A stretch of DNA of 64,000 nucleotides from Membranipora membranacea (taxonomy: Eukaryota; Bryozoa; Gymnolaemata; Cheilostomatida; Membraniporidae), in the NCBI GenBank assembly GCA_914767715.1, contig OU612067.1, positions 31,220,162 through 31,284,161 on the forward strand. The letters are read 5' to 3'. The notes under the pieces are model-generated. The model saw only the letters and a program-made list of their open reading frames with translations. It had not been told where the DNA came from and did no database searches. Shown here in pieces: positions 33,290-46,000 of the stretch. The first letter of the stretch is position 1; each line of letters opens with the position of its first letter. A program made the position numbers and the translations under genes.

Positions 33290-34430
33290 CCGAGAATCGT
33301 ATATAGACAGCTGCAGCGAGACAGAAATTCAAAGCATCACCAACATCTTGTGATATGTGACCTTGTGTCATTAGATTGATTGCCTCCCATGATGATAGTG
33401 CTTTAATACCGAAGGAGATGGTTAGATCTAACGCTATTATTGAAGCAAATCTGTATAGCTCCTTTTTAACACTGACATTGAACCCATTATGAGCTAAAGC
33501 GTCATTTGGTTCAAAATCAAATTTCTTCACATCGGCTTGAAGCATTGCCTGATTCATTTCTGTTCTAGCCTTAGTTGGAACTAACGATGATAGTTGTTGC
33601 CTGAACATTTTCAGCAAATCTTTCCCTTTTGTTAGCCTAGAGTAGATTGTTGTCGTATAAGTAAGCATTGCAGTGAGATCACCTTTTATTGCCTCCTTCT
33701 TTGGATTGTCAAATATATCTTTGTAGCGCTCCGCCAGCTCTTCTGGTGTTACTATGAAATGATTGTGTTTTCCTGGTGAATCATTACCGGTTGGAATATT
33801 ACCTGCTCCGACTGCTAAACCGTCTATTTTGAAACCATTCTTTCCTTGATCATCAAACCATCCATGCAGCTGTTCAATGGCCATATGAGATAGTTTGGTC
33901 TCTCCAAGATTCCCGATTAGAAAGTAGGATGTAACAGCCAGCTTCTCAAAGTATCGTGTGATTTCAGAATCTTTGTTGTTCTCGATAAAAAACAAATACT
34001 CCAAATCAGAGTATGGAGTTCCCTCTCCTTTGGCCAGTGACCCAAATGCTACTGCTTGAAAGTCGCATGGTAGACTTTGTGTTAGAATGTTGATGCTGTG
34101 CTGAATAATCAAACCTGAAAACTTACACATCATTTCCGAAAATTTTACAGAGGCTGTCTTTATTTGAGTATAGAACTTGCTGTTCAGAGGGCGATTTACG
34201 GTGCAATTTTCATATCCGTTAACTAGGCTGTCAGTAGAAGTCATTTCTGATCGACAAGAGTGTCTCAAATGTTCCAATGATTCCTTCAATGTGCCCGTAA
34301 TTTGTGTCTGCGTTTCATAAGTGAGTTTTGAATTGTTCCCCCAATAGAGCTGCTGCATTATGAAAGCCTTCCTTGTCCATGATCCATTCTCAGGGTCCCT
34401 GATGGCTAACGAGTTGTAGAGACTATGGGC
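33290..34430 (-). pseudogene. Nucleotidyltransferase part of the broken NT-TPR gene
   Basis: Open from the splice acceptor through about 380 residues up to the insertion. After the insertion border the frame runs 11 more codons into the element and stops at 33255. The predicted catalytic motif GS-x(10)-D-L-E is intact. Further conserved-looking blocks are KIDGLAVGAGNIPTGNDSPG and HFIVTPEELAERYKDIF. If transcribed alone this part could give a truncated NT-only protein. Confidence 0.75.
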
Positions 34431-35307
34431 CTACCAACAAAAATGAATAACTCACATAATCTCTGATTGCAACACATGCTCTCTGATGAAACAACAGCGC
34501 GGTCAATATCGTTAAAGTGGACACATCCATCAAAGTGATATCAAAGTGAACACAGAATATCCAATAGACTATCAATTTTCCATGCAGAAATTTGAGGTTA
34601 CACAAGCACTGACTTCACGTTGTGTTACATCCAGCCATCTTTCAGATTTGGTATGGTATGTATTGTAATGGACGTGGGTAGAGTTTTTACAAGGTTTTAA
34701 GGCAGGTTCTGGATTACGTAAAAAGATTGAATTATTTTGTCAAGGGGAAAATTCTTTTCCGCTATATATGTCAAAACTAGAAAAATATTTTGTTTATGTT
34801 TTTCAAAAAAGCAATTTCGATGATGTCATTTAAATATTTAAATTTCATTTGAGTGTTTTGGGTTCAAATTATTTGAAAGAAATCTTTTTTTTTCGGAGAA
34901 CACGGAAAATATATTTTAATTGTTATCAAATTTGGTCCTAAATTATTTTATGAAATAAATTGAAGCCTATAAAGAAATCCTTCCAATGCTTCGAAACCCT
35001 AAAAATCAGAGGTGTTTGTTTTAATGTTGCCTCCAACATCGACCTATGCCAGCTAAGCACAGTTTACAGAATTTATAGTGTCGTCTTGAAACTGTGAAAA
35101 GTCTAGCCTTACAATGATTCCTGGAGTGAATATCTAAAGGCTGGTGCTGGGCAGTGAAGACTGTGCTGGCTGTTTGATATTTGTGTTCACATTAGATATC
35201 ACATTGGTGAATGTGCACACTTTGGGGCTACTGATCCCGCTGTTGATTCCATAGAGAGTATGTGTAGGTCTTAGAGAATATGTGTAGTTTTCCGTTTTCA
35301 TTGGTAG

Positions 35308-35480
35308 GCACATAGTCTCTATAACTCGTTAGCCATCAGGGAACCTGAGAACGAATCACGGACTAGGAAGGCTTTCATAATGCAGCAGCTCTATTGGGGA
35401 GACAACTCAAAACTTACTTGTGAAACACAGACACAAATAACGGGCACATTGAAGAAACACTTAGAACATTTGAAACACTC
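35308..35480 (+). pseudogene. Truncated inverted second copy of the NT-TPR gene start
   Basis: Following a TTGGTAG acceptor as in the main copy, the sequence reads AHSLYNSLAIREPENESRTR and then KAFIMQQLYWGDNSKLTCET, closely matching the first residues of the minus-strand gene. Homology stops at about 35480, where repeat R1 begins. The two copies lie head-to-head about 880 bp apart. The shared acceptor shows duplication of genomic DNA rather than retroposition. Confidence 0.82.
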
Positions 35481-35484
35481 GAAG

Positions 35485-35830
35485 CTCTGGCTACACACGC
35501 CGTACTATCCATAGGATTGGGAAACTTTTAGTAAGGCTACGGATTGGGCAAGGTGCTACACACGCCTATTAATAGCTAGGCCTATTCCTTTCAATTACAA
35601 TACAATCTGGGTCTGCTTTGCCTTCCTATTGTTCAAATTGAATGAATTAAACCAATCACTATTTAGTAATTTAATTAAGCCCCGCCTCTTTCACAAATAA
35701 CAGAGGAATAGCTGGCCGTACTACGGCTACGGATAGAACCGACAAGTTGGTTAGCCCATCTGAGGCATCTGGCAGAGCTAACCTAGCTATCCTATACATC
35801 TGGCAGAGCTAAAGATGCCCCAATCCTGTG
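35485..35830 (+). repeat. Interspersed repeat R1, copy 1
   Basis: Shares about 310 bp with 60304-60615 and, inverted, with 63622-63935. Common blocks are ACACGCCGTACTATCCATAG, GGGCAAGGTGCTACACACGC, AGGCCTATTCCTTTCA, GCCCCGCCTCTTTCACAAAT and CATCTGAGGCATCTGGCAG. This copy lacks about 25 bp present in the others after AAACTTTTAG. No protein is encoded. It is probably a MITE or SINE-like family; the class is undetermined. Confidence 0.85.
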
Positions 35831-36902
35831 GAAAATATGCCGTATTTTCCACAGGACAACATAATGCTCAAACTCGTTACGTTTCTAGCGGAGGGAAAGG
35901 AGCACAAGCATCGTATTACTTACTCACAACCACCGATAGATAAGTGAGAGCGGTGTTATATCTGAAACTAGGGGTTTTAGAATAACCGATACAACTAAAC
36001 TCAATACAATCAAAGGAACAGGCTCACCTCAAATCACTGTTACAAATGTCTGATTTGCTCAGGCAAGATCTTCTCAGTACAGAGCTATCAGTGTATTGTC
36101 CTCTCTACTAGACGCCAGCCTTCTGGGTGACTCTACAAGTAATATAATCCTCATATGAGTAATCTTGCTGTCCTCATGAGTATACATTTTGTACAGTAAA
36201 CAGTCAAAAGTAGAGTCCCTCTCCCAATCTTGCCTTCTTCTCTTTTTCCCTTATCTTTTTTTTAGCTTTTGTCTGTTTTTATTGTAGTTTTTGTTTGGAT
36301 CCATAATATGTAATAATAATATATATACGTAGTTGGTACAAAGGTATAATATGATTCCTCAGTACGAAGTATGATAGTAGTCTGCACTATCCGTTTGCCT
36401 CTACGTGACTGACTGGTTTCTGGCTGAGTTATATTATTTATACCTTTGTATTCCAACTACATGTAAAAATCGGAGTTGCCTACATTTATGTGTGGTGGGG
36501 CAACTCCAAAGTAATATATGATGGCTATTAGAATTTGACTAATATTCAATATAGCAGCGGGACACAAGTTAAGCTGAATCCATTTATTTATTAAACCTAA
36601 TTTCGGATCAATGATAACTGATCTGAATGCTATGAGCCCCCCCCCCTCCCCCCGAGTGGATGTGAAATGAACTCCCTTACATCATTAAACTTGTAATTCT
36701 ATATATTATATTAAAATATTGAGCTTTGAAGGGATCAGATAAAAGTTGGTTTTACCTTTTGCACCACCACATACCAATTATATGGCTTGTGCTCAATCCT
36801 TTATTCAAGAATAAATGTTTGGTTGAAATTTAATTGAAACTGAGCAAAGCTTAAGACTATAATATGTGACGTTACGTTACGTTACGTTATCTCATGTGTT
36901 TT

Positions 36903-37133
36903 ATTTTGGGAGTCGGCCACTCAGAGTTATCTCCCTCGATGCTTTGTTTCCAGTCGCTATGGTTACCAGTCAACTGCCGATTGCAGTTTGCAATCTTCGA
37001 GTTACCTTCCCATGCAGTCTCAACTTCTGGCAGATTCCATCATGTACTACTCAGTGTCATAGTTAGAATAGGGCGGCAGATCAGTCAACTTATTAAATAG
37101 ATTTTAGCTTGCCTGTAGCAACCAGATTTCAGG
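36903..37133 (+). repeat. Interspersed repeat R2, copy 2
   Basis: Inverted partner of 30144-30390; shared blocks are listed there. The short reading frames here are not coding: the same stretch is non-coding in copy 1. Confidence 0.75.
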
Positions 37134-37896
37134 TATACAATATAGATATCAGAGTCCGAATCAGAAGCAGAATCAGAATCTGTTGAATGCTACAAGAAAG
37201 CTTGTGAAATCTACCAAGATATGAAAAAGTATGAAAAATTAGACAACTGTGTGTGTGATTTTGAGAGTTATCTCCTCCTGGAAAGAAAGAAGAAATAATG
37301 TTCTTCAATGATGTCTCCGTAAATTTCATTAACTCACTCCCAAATGTTTGAGATATCATGTGGTTTCAAAGGGAAACAAAATTTGTTGGGTTGGGTGTTT
37401 GAACAAGACATGAAGTTGGGCTCATTTCTCTGAGTCAGTAATTGGAAAATCAACAGAGCTTTATGAACTGACTAATCTGTTATAATCTTCAAGTGGGTAA
37501 GCTAACTTATTATTGTTCTGATTTTAAATATGGACTGAGTAGTTAGTATGAGGGAGGAATGAAGGGTTATTAATTAAGCTTTTTGTAACATTGTATTGTT
37601 ACTCACTGTACTTGCAGGCTAGTAAGTATCTCACTCTGTCTAACTGAGTGTGTATCTCTAGTCCATTTGTCTATAGATGGATTTATTGATACCCTTCCCT
37701 AGCGAGGTAGCAGTGTGTTAAGTGGTACTTACTTTTTGTGTTATGGGCGCCTGGGCGTCACAAGGAATAGGATATATTCAGAACAAGGAATTATCCAGGA
37801 TGAGGAGAGGAGTGCCTGCCATCTTCAGTTAAATCGAGGAGCAATGCTTTACTTGCTTTTGCTCCTTGTTCAGTTCTTGCTTGCTGTTGCAAACCA

Positions 37897-37977
37897 TGGG
37901 CCCCTGGTTCTTACATGCCTTTACTTTGCCAATGCCCGGTATTGGCAAAGTAATGGCATGCAAGTCTCAGGGGCCCA
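37897..37977. repeat. Imperfect 81-bp palindrome
   Basis: TGGGCCCCTG...ATTACTTTGCCAAT-like arms face each other around GCCCGGT (arm blocks TACTTTGCCAAT/ATTGGCAAAGTA and CATGCC/GGCATG, outer TGGGCCCCTG/CAGGGGCCCA). It is a strong potential hairpin in DNA or RNA, possibly a small fold-back element. Confidence 0.75.
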
Positions 37978-40052
37978 TATTGCAAACATACAGGCGTACA
38001 TTTTCAAAAAATTCACTTATACAATTGCAACTATGATTATTGTAAAATATATATATATATATAAAGATAGTTACGTTAATATTAGGCCTAGCCCTATACC
38101 TAACAATGTGTATTAAGGGATAAGACATAGGGAGACTGATCCCTAGGCCTAGTGCATTCAATTCAAATAAGATACGAAAGTTGCTCACTACCCAAAGCTA
38201 ATTTTTTGTTTATATATGGGACTTAATAAAGCTAGGAAATTTATGTCATTTTCCACTAGGGCTTGAGGCGGAGGGAAGGTAGCTACAACAAGATGACAGA
38301 ATTTATTAGTGTCTCAGATGGAATATAGGCTGGTAGCCTATTATTTTGCCGTAGGTCTTGCTACTGCTGTTGATTTGGCCCATAAGCATTCTAAAATCCC
38401 CTAATAAATAAGGTCACTCCCCACTATATATTTTCCTTAGCATATCATGATCTAGAATCTAGATGTAAATCAAAAGAACAGTCTTCTGCACGATGACACA
38501 GACAAGTGATCATATCTTCCCAAGTGACATTATCTGTCGACAGCTTTAATATTAGGACAGTAACATCAGTACATCTAGCAATTCCCTTTTGTCTGCAAAA
38601 TCCCAGAGCAAAATCCCAGAGCATATGCAGAGTTTTATTTTATCTAATTAGCTGTGAGTAGACAAATTATGTAATGTCTGATTATATCTGCCCTGTTTTG
38701 TTTGATTTGCCCACAGTGTGTGGTATGCTATCTCGCTGTGTAAATTTCAACGGCAATCAAATCACAAAGTTTTTAAAAGAAACATATTTACTTGAGTGGT
38801 GGGTCCACAATGTACAACTTCAGCATAACTAAGGGGTCAATTTTTCGTCCCTAGTATATTGCCGGCGGTGATCATTTGACAGAAAAATATTGAACAAGAA
38901 AATTATCAGCCGCTGTGAGTTTTTCTGCCAAGTCATATTTGAGGTTTGGATAGGATTTTATTAGACACAAAGCTGTTAGATTAACTCACTGAGCCGATCA
39001 TGTACTAATCACAATTTGCCAGCGTAACATTGTTCAACTTTGATAAATGCATCAAACGGATCAAAATTCCAAATCCAACACTTCCTACTATCTCTAGGTT
39101 CAGTACTCCATCCATTAACAGTATCTTGTGTATTTGTGATACAAGCTAGCCTTTTGGGAGTTTGTTGACGTGGCCGTTGAGTGAGCCGAGTGGGTTTCTA
39201 TTATCAGTTTTTGTTTGCATAACTCTTATCTATCATTCATTACATTGTTTTACTGTTTCTTTGCATTGCTTCATTAATTGTATTTGTGGGCACTAACTCA
39301 ACAGTAGGACTATAATGTGAACATTATAAAATTAGCTGCCTAGGCCAAAGCTATGGTAATCACAGAAACTCTATGTTGAAGAAGTTCTAACTCTTTTGAT
39401 CAATGCAGAACTACGCATGTTGATAGTTTGGAAATATCACTTACCAAATGAAACCCCCTTAGGCCAACGAGTCTTTAGTACCAATGCCACATCTAAGTGA
39501 ACCGTGATATAGCATAAACATCAAAATCAGAGTTTTGCCCAGTTTGACAGCCTTGTCAGTGCAGGGTTATGTGGACAGACCACATACGATGTTTACAATT
39601 ATGTGGTTTGCATTTTCAGTTATCTAGCTGATATTTGAAATTAAGGGTATTTCACTTGTCATGCTTATGAAAGTATATTCTGATAATGAACTGACACTTG
39701 CCTTGTCTGCAACACAAAACAATGCTCCATGTTAGAGAGGAAAACATAACAATTTTATTTGAAAACTCTCCCAAAACAAACAGGAGCTTACCCCCAGGCC
39801 CTCTCTGAGCCCTAGGCCCTCTCTGACCCCCTGGCTGTATAGGTATGGGCTTAAAGGTATTTGCCTTCATGTCACATACAAGGCAGTACTTATAAAAGAA
39901 GTGATTAAATTCTAATCATCTGTTTAAGGTCGTGATCGGAGACAGAAGTAGAGAAATAAGAGATCAGAATTCGAACCTGCTGGCTGTTGTAGCTCATGAT
40001 GTATTAAGAAGTCAAAATCTATATTTGAGATCGTTGGAGACAAGACGCCACC

Positions 40053-43000
40053 ATGGCGTTGATACGAATGAATAGGAACACAAAGACAATCATCAGGATC
40101 TTGGCAGGAGTTGGGTTATTATGGCTCTTTGTCAGTGTGGTGTTTATAAAATCTTCATCAGACGAAAACCGACCAGAACATTTACGCAGGTAAGAATATG
40201 TGATGGTTGGTTTTACTTGTTTAGGCTGTTTGTTTCAGACCAGTGTTTTTTCCCTCATATATATCCACAATAACAGCAATCCGCTCAGTTTCTAGTAGAG
40301 TACACCTTTTTGCAATAACTCTCCTACTTTAAATACCGCAAGTAAATTAATTGATGTGCTATCCTAACTTCACTCTAAATTGTGAAAAAAGTACTGATGA
40401 TCTTCATGACACAGATCCAATAACTAGGGTGTTTTTTTAACCTGGGATGTATTTAACCTTCTCCACACATAATTTACACACAAGGATCACACCAGCCGAT
40501 AATGATTCTAACAGTAGTATAATTGTTCTGTACCTTCTCAGTACTATCATTAATCAATCCGACTTGTTACCATGTGATATGTGTCTGTAACATTTGGTGA
40601 AGACAATATGAGGTATATTAGCACCCTCATTGTTATTACCGAACCCCTCAATTAATGTAGACATCGCACCTAAACGAGTGAACTAGTTTGAACGGAGCCG
40701 GAACTGAACTTTTGACCAATTGAGCTAATTTCTAGTCTTGAGGTAGGCTCTGTGGTATATTAGACATGTTGCAAATTTTACAAAATAATGTCTGAATCGC
40801 TTTGAAATCCCACTACAATTCGATGTCTAGTTACTACTCAGCTGCAACATTACTGCCTAGTATAAGATCCGTATGTTCAATGGGGTATCTCCTATGGAAT
40901 CTGAGCTAAGCCTTTCACCCACCATTAATCCGTATTAATTTGGATAGAGCGGCTCTGTATCACCTTCTAGGTGATAATCATCAGCATGAATCTTAACTCG
41001 ATGAGTAATATTTCTTGTACCATGTTGGGATGTTTTTGACACGTGGTCACAACTCATAACAGTGTAGGTAGAGTACTTTCTTCAAGTTATGTAGCATCTG
41101 GCCCAATATTTGCCAACAAAGCAGAAAGCTCCACTTGAATAAATATGGCGACATCATGACGTAACAGTAGATTGGTTTGACTGAAGGTGAACATGAGTTT
41201 GATACTATCATAGATTGCAGCTGCCATAAAACTTATTGACGTGATATATCGCTTTTTAAAACTTTTTAATATTGTATTGGTGATCATGTCTAATAGTTAT
41301 TTTCACAGTTGAAACCTCCCAAATATTTGACGTTGAGTCGCAGTGACCTCTGGAAGTTCATTTTGGGGCAAAAAGTGCCCTTTTTAAATTGAGCCCTCTG
41401 TGCCTTGTTTTTGAGGTATTTGATTAGTTTAGTCTCTCAACATATAGAGGAGGCATGGCAATAACTGGAGGAGTTAAATTTTTGTGAAACATTATGATTT
41501 TAGGTCTTCGAGACTTGAAATTGATTTTTGCAATAGTAATAGGGCCATTTCTGACCCCTCATAACATGTCACCCCAATGATGCAGAAACTAAAATTTCCA
41601 ATTTATTACACCATTTTGATCTTTTACTGTCACTTCCATCAATAATCTTACCAGCTTACAGATCCTGGTTGTCACAACTTGAAGAGATAATAACCCAAAT
41701 TTTAACTAATTTAGGTCAAAATTTTCCAGCCAAAATCCAAAAATTCAGAGAGATGTCAGTCAAATTTGTTGTCAGCATGATAAACAGCAGGAGATTGTCT
41801 AGATTTGATCGAAGCGATTATTAATTATGGCTTTACGTCTTGAGATATTTGGATTTTTGTGCCTAAACTAGCTTTATATGGTCCAAAACATGCACTCCTC
41901 TCCAGCCAAAAAACTGAAAATATGTTAAACAACATGTTACACACATTAGCTTCCATTAGACTAGAGAGTATTTCCGAGGTTTTGATCGTGGTGTTTGATG
42001 ATAAATTCAATAGCTGAGAAGTTATGAGCATAAACATTTCTCTTTTGATGCTAAACAATCACCCAAAAAGGGTGATCCATTGTTTTACACAATGTGCTTT
42101 GCATGTAATACTGCATAGATTTTCATCACGCTTTTGCATAACGTAATTTGCTGCATCATTTTGCCCATTGCTGCCTATATGTTTTCAATGTATTTTAGTT
42201 AACATACAATTAATCAAGTAAGTAACATGCGGTTTAAAAAAAATTGCGATATTAAACATAAGTCTGCCTACTAGCAACGTCGTGTCAGTGAAGGAATCTT
42301 TGAGATTGGACAAGTAGTTCCTCAGAAACTGAAAAGGCGATATATCACGTTAATACTGATAATATCACAGAGAAGGATAAATATATCATTACTGTGTGAT
42401 ATTATGTTTCAGGTAGTTTTATACTCAGGCCTATATGGTTGATTAATCATCAAGTAAAAATAATAAGGAATTTTTTGCACACCCTTACTCATGGTCATAG
42501 GCTTGGCATGTCTTTACCATTAACTTAATAATAATTATTTATTATTGGGTCTATGGTTTTTACTGTTTCCTATCTGGTCCTCTGGCCTACTCTTTTTTCA
42601 GCATTTCTCATTTTGATTTTTACCCTTGATTTTAGCTCGGGTGATATTGGTCATATTGTTAAGTAAGATTTCTCGTCCTATTTTGCTCTCATCTGTTTCC
42701 CAATCCCTCAAACATTGTCAGAAATAGAGGGTCTCAGGCAGAATAGTGTATGTGCTCTAAGCTGTATATACTGACTTCATATTTATGTCGGTGACGGGCA
42801 TAGAGTTATCCCTATGGTGACGGGTAACTCTGGGGATTATGTTGTACACACTGAGAGAAAACTAGTGCTAGCCGTCAACACTGCAATTTGTTGGTTCCAG
42901 CAGTACATTATTTGTTGCAATGCTCACAATAACCTGAAATATGACTAGGATTTTGGTGAAATTAGTTTTTTTGTAGTACGTTTGAAAGGCAATCATCCAA

Positions 43001-46000
43001 CAAAAAGTTAATTAACCATGATGTGGTTGGAAGAGAATAATACATTGTGTTTTTTTATGTTTTATAATTACTCTAAGCTGTAGTGTGATATCTGTTTCTA
43101 GTTTTGTTCGATAGGCCTTCATCAATAAGACTATGACAGAACATGTTTTTTTGTTGCTGTTTATCCCAAGTTTTTAATGAATCCCCAAACCCCTCTCCCT
43201 TCATGCTGGGCTGAAATGGGCTTGAGGTTTTGGAAAACTGCTAATCTTCTGACATTGTTTGCTTCCTCTAAAATCCGGAAGGGGTTTACGGTTATACAGT
43301 TATCTTAATAGGATTATGGTCTGCATTTTCTAAATTAGCTGCCAAGCAAGAATACCGCACACCAACATTGCTGCCCCCTCAGTGTTAAATAATTTAATCT
43401 CATTACTGGCCTCAGCTAATTACAGGGCAGCCTCCAATCAGTGGTATTATGTAGGAGGCTGAATGGTATCCTACATTGTGTACATTGTGTACAGGGTACC
43501 TGGAAATGGTTGTGAAGTTAGATTGCAGTGAAAGCTGATCTTAGGCTAATATTTGGCATATAATAAATGCGATTGTACCGGTTGTCCATGCCGTTCTATG
43601 TCCGGTTCTGTTATCCCATTAGAGCTGTTTTATACTTTTAAAACGCTGCCTCGTCCACTCTAGAGGTATAATAACTCTTTGGTTATCCCTCTCATAATTA
43701 TGCATACTAGTGAAAGTTTGAACTGGCTAAGATATCACCATGTTAGCAATGAGCTATGTAATGTTAGACAAGGAATTTCTGATGAAAAGAGTGTTTTTAA
43801 TCTTACTTCTCTTCATTGTCATGAGTCACTCTGAGTGGTTTTTGTCTCCGCTTACTGTCTCATTACTGTTTGTATTATTTGTAGGCCCCGCTCGGACCTC
43901 GATCAGTTCAAGCCATCTCAGCCTTCAAATAGGTTTGAGTTCCCCCAGGTGCCGCTAATGGAACCAGTGAACAGAGTGTTAGGCTTCTTTCAGAAAGAGG
44001 AACCAGATAGAAACATTATACCTCCACCTCTACATATACAACTAAAAAAACCTACCAACAATCCCAACGCTCCTGGTTAGTATGCTCATTACGCTCCTTG
44101 TTAGTATTCCCTTATTGCGCCCCTGGTTAGGATGCTCAGTACACCCCTTGTGAGTATGCTCAGTACACTCTTGGTCAGTGTTCTCAGTACCAGGGGTTTA
44201 CTGATCATACACCAAGGGTGCATTTAGTAAAAGTCTATAGTTAGTATTCTCATTACACCCCAGGTTAGTGTTCTTAAAGACTTTGTTTGAGGCTGCTCTT
44301 TTGTATCACATCTTATTCTCCATATTTTATTCTATCACGTGCGTGAATTCCAGTTATAGAATCCAAATATTGAGGCAGTTATGGCCTCTCAAACTTCCAA
44401 GGTGACTGCAATTTATCGGCAGTAAGAATCAGCCGGCAATCCCTATGGTACGGCAATCCCTATGGTACGTCAAAACCATCATACTTATTACGATTCACTA
44501 ATGAATATGTTGATGATCAAAATGTTCAGATCTGTAACGGTCTCGAACCCAGGTCCAGATGGCTTTGCAGGCAACGCCGCTAACACTGACCTCTATTGTC
44601 TACAGGCTCACCTAGTTGGTCAAGGTCCAAGTGGCCTATAGATTTGTGGACCAGGGTTCGATTCCCACCCAGGTCTGAATTTTGATCATCATCTTATCTG
44701 TGATATTATTAGTGTATTAACTCATAATAAGTATGACCATAGACAAAACACATGTCTATGGTTGTGACGTACCCCAGGGGAAACATCCGCTTATTCCCAA
44801 TGCCGATTGAAGGCAATCACCCTGGAAGTTTGAGAGGCCATAACTTCCTCAATATTTGGATTCTAAAGCTGAAAATCGCTCACATGATAGAATAAAATAT
44901 GGAGAATAAGATGTGATACAAAAGAGCAGCCTCAAACTAAGTCTTTAATACATCCCTGGTTAGTATGCTCATTACGCCCCTGGTTAGTGTTCTTGTTACA
45001 CCCCTGGCTAATATTCACTTGTCAATTCAATTACACCCATCTAGAGTGATAGATACGATAGATACGCAGCCCTGGTGAGAGAATACTTTTATTTTTCCTT
45101 CTGGTGGTATTCTTCTTACGGGATCATCCTGTCAGGTTGTTCTCTCGATACTCAACTGAACAAAGAACACCAATAAGCTGCAAAAAATAAAGATTTCTAC
45201 CAACCATCATTTCTAACCCCCTTATATCCGGGTGGCAGTTGGCAGTACACCAAACTACCGCCATAACCAGTCCTGCATATTGATTTGCATTGTGAATGAA
45301 ATCATGATGATGGATATGCAACATGTTTCTAATAGTAGTTCTAATATAGCTAGAATGTGCAATATCATAGCTTTTCAAGTCTTTGACAACACCACAAGCC
45401 TGCCTGCCTCCAAGGTATTAATATTCGAATTTCCATTGTCTGCCTAATATGCCAAAATTGACCATTCAATGGGCTGTCCAATATTTCGTATATCATTAGC
45501 ACGGACTATCACAATTTCTCACAATGTATGTGTGCATGTAGGTAGTTTTGAAAACCAATAATGTTGCTTGAATGTTTTACATGTTGGCCATAATGGCACC
45601 ATACATGCCTGTAATGTAATACAAAATAACATTTTGTGATTTTCAGGAATTCCCAGGCAAAAATGTCAATGGCTGTAACACCCTGGAAATTCTTACTTGT
45701 ATCACAGAGAATCTAGTTTTTATGTCCTTCCTGTGAACAAAACCAGGCCTCAATCAATATATATATATATGCCGCTCGATGCAATATGGTTACTCAAAGC
45801 GTATGAAGGAACCTGAAGCAATGTGAACCGAAATTGAATATTCCCATGAACCGACAACTCCTGAAATCGATGCATGGAATCCTAGTGAATGTGTTTTGCC
45901 TGTGGCTTATCAGTAGAGATTTACATGCAGACAGTGATCTATTATTTAACAAGCTTAATCAAGCCAGCAAGGCTTCAGTGGCCTCTTACATGATAAGAGG

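Larger units (their letters stand above)
31026..34430 (-). pseudogene. Degenerate nucleotidyltransferase-TPR gene, broken by a hAT-type insertion and frameshifts
   Basis: A large terminal exon begins at a TTGGTAG acceptor (34430) and reads AHSLYNSLAIRDPENGSWTR on into an N-terminal region with GSLAKGEGTPYSDLE. This is the GS...D-x-E signature of nucleotidyltransferases of the DUF294/GlnD-like group (Ser and acidic residues about 106-120 after the Met at 34356-34358). SYFLIGNLGETKL and other family-like segments follow, then tetratricopeptide-type helical repeats to the stop at 31026. Such NT-TPR proteins are expanded in several invertebrate genomes; their biochemical role is not established. 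The frame is interrupted by a transposon at 32875-33289, shifts near 32085, returns to the original frame with a stop near 31500-31540, and ends TYSGPTIDE. It is probably a pseudogene. The clean rest suggests recent decay, and assembly error could explain the small indels but not the insertion. Confidence 0.82.
34431..40052. other. Repeat-rich intergenic region
   Basis: This region contains the upstream intron remnant of the NT-TPR gene, its inverted truncated second copy (35308-35480), repeat R1 (35485-35830), a polyC tract near 36639-36655, ACGTT pentamers near 36872-36888, repeat R2 copy 2 (36903-37133) and a GC-containing hairpin (37897-37977). No intact gene is recognised. The 5' untranslated exon of the GALNT gene presumably lies near its right end. 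Confidence 0.6.
44070..45020. repeat. Degenerate minisatellite, about 24-bp unit, overlapping the GALNT exon 2 donor
   Basis: The unit approximates CCCCTGGTTAGTATGCTCATTACA. Copies run from the exon end (TCCTG|GTTAGT) to about 44273 and resume at 44949-45010 after the MITE. The first copy supplies the splice donor, and each further copy contains the same TGGTTAGT string, so the intron begins with an array of decoy donors. Confidence 0.75.

Noticed and set aside
37715-38116. Plus-strand frame of 133 codons with a leucine-rich hydrophobic stretch
   Set aside because: It runs across a palindrome (37897-37977) and an AT microsatellite, has no family resemblance and no splice context. Treated as chance.
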